Shown: positions 11,201 through 23,300 of the stretch, in pieces
Numbering within the stretch: the first letter of the stretch is position 1
How the letters are laid out: each line of letters opens with the position of its first letter
DNA from: Heterocephalus glaber
Taxonomy: Eukaryota > Chordata > Mammalia > Rodentia > Bathyergidae
Length of the DNA: 64,000 nt
Assembly: GCF_000247695.1 (NCBI RefSeq)
Contig: NW_004624804.1
Location: 8,893,820 to 8,957,819 of the forward strand
Direction of reading: 5' to 3'
Notes under the pieces: generated by a model
Database searches by the model: none
Seen by the model: only the letters and a program-made list of their open reading frames with translations
What the model was told of the DNA's origin: nothing
Program-made: the position numbers and the translations under genes

Positions 11201-14200
11201 AAATCTAAAACAAATAAGAAAATTATATACAATAAATATCCCCTTAATAGAGCAGTTTTACCCTCGGGAGAGAAAATTAAAAAGGCTTAGGAAAAAAAAT
11301 AGAGAAATAATAGAAAACAAAGAGATTAGAATCAAGGCTGAAGGACAAAAATGATTACTCAACCTTTGAGAAACTGTTGAAGAAAGAAGACAAGAAGAAA
11401 AGAAAGAAAGAAAAGGCAAAGACAACTAAATACAACCAAAAAAACTAAAAACAATGTTCACACTCATGAAAAAACAAAAACAATCAAGAGAAAAGAAAAA
11501 AAAAACCCCAAAAGCAAGAGAGAAAAGGGAAAAAAAATTTCTCTATGATTTCAAGCCTGGGGTTATCTTCTGGGATCTACAGTTTTGCAGTAGTGTCCAA
11601 TTCAGGGCATACCTCCACTGTCTCTGATATATAAGGGAAGCAAGACAGAGTTCTAATCTGTTCTGGATAATTCTAGCAAGTCTGCAGTAGGAATGGGGCA
11701 GGGTGTCAGTTGTGTTGCTTTCAGCTCCACAGAAGTTCAAGCTGATCCTGGCCTCTGGTTGTGGGGTTGAGGCCTGAGGTGTTCAGCTTACAACACTGTG
11801 GGTGTCTCTTTCTAGCCTGACCTTGGCTCCCTGGCTCTGGATGTCTCCTGTGGTTGTGCCTCACCCAATTGTTGGGGTCTTGAGAGGAAGCCAAGCCAGG
11901 GCTGCTGAGTCCTCCGTTCATCTGGCCCCTGCCTAAAATGGCATCTGCCCAAGTTCCCTCTCCAGGCAACTCTTGGACTGGAGTCACTCACCAGCCATTG
12001 TAGTTCACAGCATCCACTGCTTTGTTCTACTGGTTGCATTTCTCCGTGGAGTCCTCTGGTGTCACCTGCCTTCACTGTGTCTGTAGATTTGAGCCTCATC
12101 TCTTATGGTCAGAGCCTGGGAGTCAAGGAAAAAGTGCAGTTTGCCACCTTCTCTTTTTGTGTTGAAGTCTGTCTCCTCAGTTTCCCCATGAACTCAGGTT
12201 CTTTCAAATTCTTTCTGGGTCCCAGGGATTCACCTTCCTCCTCCTTTTCTTCCAAAGGTTGGAGGGTTGTTTTGTTTGTTTTTGGTACTGGGTATTGAAC
12301 TCCAGTCCTTGTGCTTGCGAGGCAGGCAGCAGAACCACTGAGCTAAATCCCTGGCCCTCAAAGGTCGTTATATTCCAGTGTCTGGATTCCAGATCTCAGA
12401 GGGGCTGACATGCTGCTACCTGGTGCTCTTCCATATTCTCAGAAGTCTTGTACTTTAATAATATTGTGACATTAATTTTTTGGTTTTTTGGTACCACAGA
12501 TCGAACTCGGGTCCTTGCACTTGTGAGGCAGGCAGCGAAACCACTGAGCTAAATCCCCGGCCCTAGTGACATTAATTTTTGAACCTAATCCCCCCTCCTC
12601 CTTTTTTAAGTAAGTGGTGAAAAATGAAATTAGCTTGAATTTAGGGGTAGAGTTGAACTCTGGAAGGCTAGAAAACAGGACAGCCACATTGGTGGATTGT
12701 TGTCATTTGGGAATATGAACTCCAGTTTTCACTTGAAGCTGGGGGCAGCTAAAATGAGTTGTTTGACAATTAACTCAAATCTTTTAAAAACAAAGTCAAA
12801 TATTTCTATGAGTCATCACTTTACCTACATTACAGAGTCTGCATTTGGTGGAAGTTTGTTTTAATCCTAAAGTTATTAAGATTTACTTAACTTCAAGCTT
12901 GGGTGTGATGGCACACATGTAGTCCCAGGTACTCAGGAGGCTGTTGTGGAAGAACCACCAGACCCTACGAGTTTGAGACAGCCTGGATAACATAGAGTAC
13001 ATGTTAAAAAAATAAATTTAGGGGCCAGGGATTTAGCTCAGTAGCACTGCACCTGCCTCACAAGTGCAAGGTCCTAAGTTTGATTCCCCTGTACCAGAAA
13101 AAAAAAATTTATTCAGCTGCTCTCATAGTTTTATTTTCTTAGACACTTAAATATGTAATCCATGTAGTCCTTAACTTTTCAAGGTGTGAGGCAGGGTTCT
13201 GTTGTGGATTTTTTTTTTCCTTCTCTTTATCATATTTCTCCTTCCCTGCTCTAGCCCCTCAGTCTTTGCTTCTTTTTTTTTTTTTGCTACCAAGGATTGA
13301 GCTCGGGACCTTGCACTTGGAAGGCAGATGCAGCACCACTGAGCTAAATCCCTGGTCCCCCCTTTGCTTCTTTTAAATAGCTAGACTTAACAGTTTGAAA
13401 AGTTAATTTAGTTAAATATTTGTAGTAATTGATTGATGCCAACACCAGCTCTAAAGATAATGAAAGTATGCTTCTAGGTCTGTTTCTGAACATTGATGCT
13501 TCAAGTAATTTGTTAAATTGCAATTCAATAATGTCATGCTTTGCCTGTTAACTGTGGAATTTAATTATTTTTAGAAAATAATACTTCAAAATCCTTTGAA
13601 CTGAAAAACCTTGAAAAGCTTTTTGATCTTGCTTAGAATTATGGAAGAAATGTTCATGAAATTTGGTTGAAATAAAAGAAGGTTCTTCATTTTGCTTTCC
13701 GTAGTACCGTTGTTTTTCTGTTTCCTGTATAGTAAGTCCCTGACTTATGAACAAGTTGTGTTCTGGAAAAATGTTTGTTAGTCAGATTGGTTCCTATGTA
13801 ACAAAGTAGTCTTACACAGTACACCTGTGAAAGTTTGAAACTCAACTGTGCCTAAGTCCGGGACTTAATACAGTAGTCCTACTGTGTCTATATTGGTCTA
13901 TTATTAAGTCTGTCAGCTGAAAATGATCATGTTTTTAAACTTTTAAAGCATTTTTGCTGGGCATGGTGGTGCATGGCTGTAATTCCAGCACTTGGGAGGC
14001 TGAGGCAGGAGGATCATTGAGAGTTTCAGGCCAGCCTACTTTGTGAGTTCAAGACTAGCCCAAACTATAGAGACTGTGTCTTAAACAAAGAAAAGCATTT
14101 ATTTGTGCTTCATTGCCACCAAGTCAATTTTATGTCAATTTAAAAAATAAACCTTTTATTTTGGAATATTTTTAGATTTGCAGAAAAATGAGAAACAATT

Positions 14201-14313
14201 TACTCTATAATTAACATTTAGCATTATTGTGGTACATTTGTTAAAATTAATGAACCAATGTTGATAAATTATTAAAGTCCATATTTCAGATTTTCTTTTT
14301 TTAAAAATCGTGC

Positions 14314-14369
<56 letters not shown>

Positions 14370-17300
14370 GGATTCCACTCAGGATACTACAGTACTTTTA
14401 GTAATAGTATCTCCTTTGAACCCACCTGCCTGTGACAGTTTCTCAGACCTTGGCAGTTTTAAAGAGTGTAGTTATTTTTGTGAACTGTTCCTCATTTGAG
14501 ATTTGTCTTGTTTAGAGTGGGATTATATATTCTTTGGAGGAGGAACACAGAGGTATAATGCCACTCTCATCTTATCATATGGAAGGTACACTATACATAC
14601 TCAACCTGATTGATCACTGTGGGCCTTGATCACCTAGCTGAGATATTGTTTGTCAAGTTTCTTCACTATGAAATTACTCTTTTTTTTTTCTCCTCCCCCT
14701 TTTTTCATACTGTACTCTTTGGAAGGAAGTCATTATGTGTATTCCATATTTAATGAGTAGGGAGTTACATTGTAAGCCCCCTCCCTCCTTCTTTTGTTTG
14801 TTCTTCAATACTGGGGAATAAACCCAGGGCTTTCACACTGAACTACATCCCCAGCCCTTTTATATTTTGAGACAGGGCCTTGCTAAGTTGCCCAGGCTGA
14901 GTTTGGATTTGCATTTCTTCTGCCTCAGTCTCCCACATTGCTGAGATTATAGGTGGATGCCAGTTGCATCTTCTTGAGTTTAGAGTATTTATAAATTATT
15001 TGTAATTATTATGTACCAGGGATTTCTCTTTTCTCTCTCATTTGTTTACTCAGTCATTGTGTCATTACTGACTCTTGTGAATGATATATGTCTTTTTTTT
15101 TTTTTAAAGACAGGGTCTTGCTACAATAGTTCAGGCTGCCCTTGAACTCACTGTGTAGCCCAGGCTGGCCTCAAACTGATGGCAATCCTCCTGCATCAGC
15201 CTGGGATTACAGGCATGCACCACCACACCTGGCTCTATAAGTTTATTCTGAGTGTAGCGTTAAATCAGTAATTAGGTTGGCCCAGGGATTTAGCTCAGTA
15301 GAGTTGTCCCCTGCCTCCCAAGCACAAGGTCCTGAGTTCAATCCCCGGTACCAAAAAAATCAGTAGTTGGGTGGATTTTTTCTTTTGTATGTTTTTCTGT
15401 TGTATTTTATTGTTTATTTAGATGTTTTAAGTGTAAACACCTAGAGCATATTTTTGTGAATTCTTTGTATTTCAGTGGTTTTAGCTGAAGGCAGGCATTT
15501 TTTGGCCATGTATATTATGTGAATCTGTATTTGCATGAACCTAAAATTTTTCTCTTTTCATTTTTTTTTTTTTTTTTTGGTATTGGGGATCAAACTCAGG
15601 TCCTTGCGCTTGTGCATCAAACAGCCAAACCTATCATTTTTATCTTTATTAGTCTTTCTGTGATGGTGTTACATAAGTCTTCCACACTCCTTCTGAGGCA
15701 CCTTTTTGTGTGTGTGTGTGTGTGTGTGTATGTATATGTATTGCATCCCTTGAAAAAGAATCCAAGCATTTTCCCTTTTGTTTTCATCTTTTTTTTTTTA
15801 AGCTGCAGCAGTTTTAATTTAACTCCAAGTGCATATTGTTTCTTTCTTTCTTTTTTTTGTTTTCGGTATTGGGGATCGAACTCAGGACCTTGTGCTTGCA
15901 CAGCAGGCAGTGAAACCACTGAGCTAAATCCCGGGGCCCATATTGTTTCTTTCAAAAATGTTAAAATCATCAGTGAAAGTAAAAGTTGAACAAATACTGT
16001 AAAGAGTTAACAAGTGGCTTAAAATAATTAAACATGACATATTTGCTTATGTGAAATTAGATGTTGAATAATTAGATATATAACAGCTACTAAATTATAA
16101 GGCAAAGTAAAGAACACAGATTTAGATGAAGTCATTCAAGTGGAAAAACAACAGCAAGGCTCAACAGGAATTTGCAGTAAACATTAAGGACTGTGTGAAA
16201 ACAGGAGTAGCATAGGGCCAGGGAATTTAGCCCAGTGGTGCCGCTGTCTGCCTCGCAAGTGCAAGGTCCCGAGTTTGATCCCTGGTACCCCCAAAAAGAG
16301 TAGCATAAAGCAGAGATTGCTATCTTACAAAATTTTATAGCCTCCGTTTTTTAAGACTTTTATAAAGAAGTTGGGGGCTTGAGTAAGAGACAAATGATCA
16401 GGAGGCAGGGAACTCAAATAGAGTTAAAAAATGAGTACTGGCTACATGATAAAACAGCTTAGCTTCCTTTTCCTTTTCCTTTTCTGGACCTGTGTTTTCA
16501 TCTTGCTTCTTGTGTATCCCATGATATCAGCTAATACAATGGAACTGGATTGACAGGATGAGAGCTGATTATCCTATTTTTCTCCATCAAATAAATATGA
16601 AGCTGATCACTCTGTTTGTATAACCAGCATGTGAAGTTTACAACAATTTTCTCCATTCTGTGATCAACAGTGATTTCAAATTCACCGATGTAATCCTAGT
16701 TTATCCTCCTGGTTAGAAGAAACTGGACAATGACTTTGGAGCATGGCCTAATAAGAACTTGGTCTTTGCTACTCTTTTTGGCATTGTTGAAGCTCCCAGT
16801 CATGGTGGTACAGAAGATGTAGGAGAAGATGGTAGGGTACAGCACAGAGTTATAAAGTGTCTTTAAAAAGTAGCTCCTAATACAGTGAAATGTGGCAAAT
16901 TTAAGAGTATAATTCAGTTTGAATTGTCATATATGGAAAAGACTTTAGGATTTTTTACAGTTTACTTTCTGTGAATTGTTTTAACTCCTCTGCAAGCCAG
17001 AGTTACTTAAGTTCATCCTTATGAAATTAGCTAATTGTAGGTCTTGTGTCTATTATCTGAGCAGACATTTTCTTGCATGACAAACATTTCTTGCAAAGTG
17101 CATGTTTCTGAATAAGCTAAGGTGGAAGGAATTACTTTGAAAAGGGATTTTGTGCTATTAACCTATAGTTTTAATGTCTTTAAAAATGCATACTTAAAAT
17201 AAATTGTAAATCAGACCCCCCAAATTCAAAGACCCAATTAAAAAATGGGCATCTGAAATGAACAGACATTTCTCAGACAAAGAAGTAAAAACAACAAATA

Positions 17301-20300
17301 AATATATGAAAAAATGTTCAATATCACTGGTCATTCGAGAGATGCAGATGAAAACAATACTGAGATTCCATCTCACCCCACAAAGAATGGCTGCTATCAA
17401 GAAATCACCAATAACAAATGCTGGCGGGGGTGTAGAGAGAAAGGAACCCTTCTCCATTGTTCGTGTGAGTGCAGACTGGTGCAACCACTGTGGAAATCAG
17501 TATGGAGATACCTCAAAGAACTAGGGCTAGAGGTCCCATTTGACCCTGCTCTTCCCCTACTGGTTATCTTCCCCAAAGAATTAAAAGAATCGTACCACAT
17601 CAATATATATGTACCCATGTTTATAACAGCCACAGTTTGTAATAGCTAAGGTTTGGAAACAGCCCAAGTGCCCATCAACTGAAAACTGGATAAAGAAGAT
17701 GTGGTTTGTTTTTTTTTTATAAAATGGAGTACTACTCAGCCATAAAGAACGAGAAACTAGAGTCATTTATAGCTAAATGGATGCATATTGAGGCCATACT
17801 CTTAAGTGAAATAAATAGGACACACATGTGTAAATACCGAATAGTTTCTCTAGTGTAAGAAACTTAAAGTGTAAATAAGGATGAAAATGATTAAAACGAA
17901 TAATTCATAATTTGAAATAAGAAAAGGTCCAAAGGGTTAGGGGTGGCGGGAGTGGAAGGGGAAAGGAAAGAAGAGAAAGGAAAAATTACGAGAAAGAAAA
18001 AAAAATGGAAACAAAGTCTATGTAAATAGGGAAGGGTGGTGGGGGTGAAGGGCACATAGGTAATGGAAAAAATAAGAACTAAGATACATCATGTTCAGGT
18101 ACAAACACCCAATGATAAATGTAAATGTATTGTATACCTAAAATGTACCAATTAATATATAAATAAATAAAATAAATTGTATTTTTAAAATTTGTTCTTA
18201 CTGCCTTTCACTCGAGGACAGCTCAAAATATACAAATAAATGCAACAAGACAATATGTAGGAAATAGTCTGTAAATTTGGTAGCATGAATCTAGACTTTA
18301 CCTGCTTGCCAGAAGGGAACATTTTTAGCAGCTTTATTCTGTTCTTTCTGCTTTTTCTGTAGGCAGTTGTTCTGGTAATTTGTCATATAAATTTTTTTTT
18401 TTTAAGCTGTATAGTATGTCTTTTGATCTTTTATTTACGATTCTGTTTTTTTTTTGGTACTGGGGCTCCAACTCGCTCGGGTCTTTGCGCCTTGTGCAGC
18501 AGGCGGCGAAACCACTGAGCTAAATTCCCGGACCTATTTACTATTGTTTATTCCCTTGAATTTATACGGTATCTTCTTTTTTGCTTTTTTTTCCTCCTCT
18601 ATTCTTCTTCCCCACCTTCTGTAGTTAATTCTTACTTATTCTAACTTTGAGTTATACTTTTTGGTAGTTTTGCCAGATTTCCGTGGACTTCTTGGTGTTT
18701 CTTTTTTTCTCTCTCTCTCTGTTTTTAAACTTTTAGTGCTGGGAATTAAATCCAGGGACTTGAATATGCTAAGCAAATACTCTACCACTGAGCTATATGT
18801 CCAGCCCTTTTTATTTTATTTTGAGAAAGGATCTTTCTAGATTGCCCTATTTGGGCTTGAATTTGTGATCTTCCTTCCTTAGCCTCTCAAGTGCTAGGAT
18901 TATAATAAGCATGGACCACCACACATGGCTAGTTATCTATTGTTGCTTAATGAGTTATCACAAAGATAGCAATTTAAAACACCACATTTACTCTTTGACT
19001 TTTTTTTGTGAATTGACAATCTTTTGTGTGTGTGTATACTGGGGATTGAACTCGGGACCTTGCACTTGTGAGGCAGGTGGCAGCACCACCTTGCTAAATC
19101 CCTGGCACATGTATTGACAGTCTTGACCATGGTTTAACTGGGTTCTCAGCTTGCAGTCGCACAAGGTTGCAATCAAGATGGTGGCTGGGGCTTGCCAGTG
19201 TGGTGGTATGGCTCCTGATGTGGCTCAGTGGTAGATGTTGGCCAGGCCTGGTTTATCAGAAGTATGCCTGTGGAGGGAGCCACTTCAAGCTTTCCTTAGC
19301 TACTTGGCAGAATTTATTTCCTTGCAGCTCTAGCAAGATGGGTGCTACACTCTCATGTATTGCATACACTTAATTGGGTATATCGCATACTCTTTACTGC
19401 ATTTTGTTGGTTACAGACTGTTATGGCTTGTGTCTAGATGTCCCCCCAAGCCTCATGCAATTGAGGTGGAGCTTTTTCAGAGGTGGCTGATGTGTGATTG
19501 ATTCATGATGCAATGCTAGGCCCGGAGGCACTAGGATTAAGGGTGTAAATGCTACTCGCTTTAAGTAGTCTAAGATAAGATAAAAGGGGCAGGAAGACTT
19601 AAGGTCCCTTGCTTGCTTGTTTTTGCTGTCTTCTGGGGCCTCCATGTACTGTTGCCCCTCTGCCATGTTCCACCCTCCCTTGGAGCCAGCCGATTATGGA
19701 CTGAAACCTCTGCAAACTGTGAGCTAAGTAAAGCCTTCCCCTTTTAACCTTGGGTGCTTTCATTTTGTCTCAGCGAGAGAAAAGTAACTAAGAGGCCTTG
19801 CCCACACCCAAGGGGCTAAGGGTTACACAAATATATAATACTAGAAGCCGTGGATTATGAATTCACCTTAGTGAATCTATCACTGTTCATTTTTATTTTA
19901 TCATTTTTGCTTTTCACTGTCTGCTTTGTCTCTGTTACCCCCCCCCACACACACTTCCCTAGCCACAGGTTTAAAAAGGAAGAAAAACAGAAAAAGGAGA
20001 TAATATGATTTGTGATTCTTTCTCTTATAGTGGGGTTAAAATTGAATTCAGTGGATCCAACAATGAGCATTGATCTTAAATATTTGGGAGTACAGCTACC
20101 TTTAGCTCCAGCCACAAGCTTCCCTTTTTGGAACTTTACAGGAACCAACTCTGCCTCTCCTGGTGAGTGAACAGCATTTATAAATTCAAGCATAATTTAA
20201 TGTTTGGGTTTAAGGTGGGAGATTTAGCTCAGTGGTGCCACTGCTTGCCTCGAAAGCACGAGGTCCTGAGTTTGATCCTCGGTACCAAAAAAAACCATAA

Positions 20301-23300
20301 ATAAGTAAAGTTTGGGTTATTTGTGATAATAGATTTTTTTTAAAAAGCTACCATTTGTTGGAGATATTTAGGATTTTAAAGTAGGTCTTGTTTCTTGGCA
20401 TAATGTTAGTAAATGATTTATACATTTTAGGTGAAGTTTTAGTAATTTGGCCTGTGCTATTGGCTTGCTAGAATTTTGGTCACCTCTTTTATTTTTCTTC
20501 TGTAGATGCCGGATTTCCCTTTGTTTCTAGGACAGGGAAGACCAATGACTTTACCAAAATCAAGGGATGGAGGGGAAAATTTCATAGTGCTGCTGCATCT
20601 AGAAATGAGAGTAAGTAGCTTTGCTTTTTTAAAAATTCTTAACATGTTTTGGAACATGTAGCCAAAACTTTGTGGTAAAGGTAAGTCTTGTTTAACCATC
20701 TTTCCTTAACTCCTCTCTCCATACTTTAAACTGAACTGAAAATAATTATCTTACTGGTTTTTGTTTCTGTACGGCTTGAACCCTGAGGTTCAGTTGCCAG
20801 TCATGTGAGGCTTAAATAATACCTGCATTTTTAAAACTGCATCACCTTCTGTTATTCCCACAGTTAAAAAAACATCATTTTGAAACATTATTTTTCAACT
20901 GTATATATGTGTCAGAAGTGTATAGTGATTCCTGATAGTTTCATACTTCAAAGTAAACTTGATCCAAGTGTTTGTGACAGTGTGCTTGTTACTCTAGTGC
21001 TTTTCCTTTCTCCCTACATTTGCTTGCCGTTTATACTTTACCAGGTGAATTTACCATTTGTTTGAAATAGCCTTTCTTACTTTTGAATCTTTCTGTGGTG
21101 TTATGACAGTGCAGTGTTTGACCCTTTGCTAACATTTTATTTTCCTTAAAAACTGCTGGGTGCATGCCTGTAATCTCAGCACTCAGGAGGCTGAGGGAGG
21201 AGGATCACCAGGAATTTGAGGCCAGCCTAGACTACATAGTGAGTTCAAAGCCTGCCTGAACTATATAGTGAGATTCTGTCCCCAAAAAACAAAAACAAAG
21301 CAAAAAACTTCTTCTGGTGGCTTTACCTTTTCCATAGTGTTTTATATCAGATAGCAGGTACACCAGTCTTTTAAATAGAAATCTTTTGAGGATTTAAATA
21401 CAAATCTCTTGAGATCTGCTTTGATTTAATTCTGTTTTTTGTTATCTTAATGATTTTACTCTTCTGTGGTTTCTGCAGTTAGGTTAAAAGTTGCCAAAAG
21501 TTTGCTGGCTTATGTTGATTATTGTTAGTGCTTTGCAGAAATCAGTACTCAATAATTTGATTTTTTTTCTTTCTTTCTCTCTTCTGGTACCAGGAATCAA
21601 ACTCAGGACCTTGCTCTTGCCAGGCACGTGTGGTGCCACTGAGCTAAATCCCTGGCCCAATAATTTGATACTTGAAAGATCAGGCATTATTTTAGAGAAT
21701 GGATTTTAATGCAATTAGTGTCTGAGACTAGAGAAAGGATTTTCATATAATTATTATCTGAAACTTTTCACTTGGTTTTATATTTCCTTCTTTCAAAGGA
21801 GGAACAATTTAGAAATTTTAGTAGCTTGATTCTGAGTAAGTACTCCTGGCCTTTTAAAGTTTTTTTTTCCCCTAGAACTCTAAAGATGTGTCCTAGATTT
21901 CATTAAATATTTTGTGTCTTCTTATTTCTAGGTGGAAATTCAGAAGGTTCACTGAAAAACCGTTCTGCTTTCTGTAGTGATAAACTAGATGAATACTTGG
22001 AAAATGAAGGCAAGCTGATGGAAACAAGCATGGGTTTCTCTTCCAATGCTCCTACATCTCCTGTGGTATACCAGCTTCCCACCAAGAGTACCAGCTATGT
22101 ACGAACACTTGATAGTGTACTAAAGAAGCAATCTACCCTTTCCCCTTCTACCTCTTACTCTTTGAAGCCTCATTCTGTACCTACCGCCTCTCGAAAGGTG
22201 AAGCCTCAAAGCAAACAGACAACGCTCAGTGGCCGAACTAAAACATCTTATAAATCTATTTTACCATACCCTGTTTCTCCAAGGCAGAAACACACTCACG
22301 TGATGCCAGGAGATAAGATTACCAAGAATTCTTCAAGTACAGTCTCAGATAATCAGGTGAATAATGTTGTTGTGCCAAGTGTAGATGAAAATGTATTTCC
22401 AAAGCAGATTAGTTTACGGCAGGCACACCAGCAGCAGCAGCAGCAACAACAGGGAACTCGCCCTCCAGGCTTGTCTAAATCTCAGGTAAAGCTAATGGAC
22501 CTGGAAGACTGTGCACTTTGGGAAGGAAAACCAAGGACTTACATCACTGAAGAGCGAGCAGATGTATCCTTGACAACTCTTCTTACAGCTCAGGTATGTA
22601 CTTTTTGCTTTCTGAAAGCATATCGGTGCTTGGCTAGAGACGAGAATGTAACCTTTTGACAGTTCACAGTGACAACTAAGGAGACGTCTTTCCCCATTCT
22701 TTTTTTTTTTTTTTTTTTTTAAGAAAGAGTCTATGTAATTCAGGCTGGCCTTGAACTTGTGATCCTCCTGCTTCAGCCTCCTTAAAGCTGGGATTACAGA
22801 GATGTGTCACCATGCCCAGCCCCATTCATTTATTCTTCACCAGCTAGTCACTCAAATGAAAATATTTCCTGCCAGCATAGCGAGACTGTGTAGTTAAGCT
22901 TTTGATTATGTCCTTTGCTGCTATGTAAAGGCAGCTGGCCATTCTGAAAACCTCTAATTACATTCTTCATCAAGGGAACATTGCTGATCCTGTTAAAATA
23001 ACTTTGAAAATTTTGCTTACAATGTACTAAATGCCAGAAAATCCAAAAATTATAAATCTATAGAATAAAACTTGTGTTTTATACAATTTTAAGAATTTGT
23101 AATTTTTAAATGGCATTTATTTTAGCAGCCTCTGATGCATGTGAAATGACACAGCAACATGTTAATATTTTAGTCATGAGTTTTTCTACCTTTCTGTTTT
23201 AAAGTTCTGTACCATCAGGCATGGTGGCACACAACTGTAATCCCAGCACTTGGGAGGCTGAGGCAGGAGGATTGCTGTGAGTTGGAGGGCAGCCTGGGGT

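Larger units (their letters stand above)
8120..12433 (-). mobile_element. LINE-1, antisense, nearly full layout but with ORF2 deleted inside
   Basis: Read from its 5' end at about 12433: a 5' untranslated region (to about 10870), ORF1 remnants (coiled-coil part 10430-10865, C-terminal part 9650-10140), ORF2 endonuclease remnants (about 9180-9560), part of the reverse transcriptase (8615-9110), a jump to the end of ORF2 (8510-8614) and a 3' untranslated region (8120-8510). All frames are broken. Three ID SINEs sit inside it (8264, 10178, 12279), so it predates them. Family not assigned; the 3' end matches two other L1 copies in this window. Confidence 0.85.
6493..20030 (+). other. MGA: 13.5-kb MGA intron (human intron 5), repeat-rich
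   Basis: The largest intron. It holds an antisense LINE-1 (8120-12433), a TG microsatellite (14310-14363), an antisense RPS15A processed pseudogene (16486-16804), a 5'-truncated sense LINE-1 (17209-18168), a MaLR LTR (19419-19795) and about 20 SINEs. In 7460-7960, 13380-13950 and 15960-16210 I see no recognisable element, apart from a weak ancient repeat-like stretch near 13735-13870. No extra MGA exon was recognised. Confidence 0.8.

Noticed and set aside
13735..13870. Possible DNA-transposon palindrome (AGTAAGTCCCTGACTTATGA ... CCTAAGTCCGGGACTTA)
   Set aside because: The ends are suggestive of an old mammalian palindromic repeat, but I could not define boundaries or a target duplication.
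15519..15989. 156-codon open frame on the + strand
   Set aside because: It runs through two ID SINEs, a microsatellite and T-tracts; repeats of the [14 protein letters not shown] type are translated SINE, not protein.
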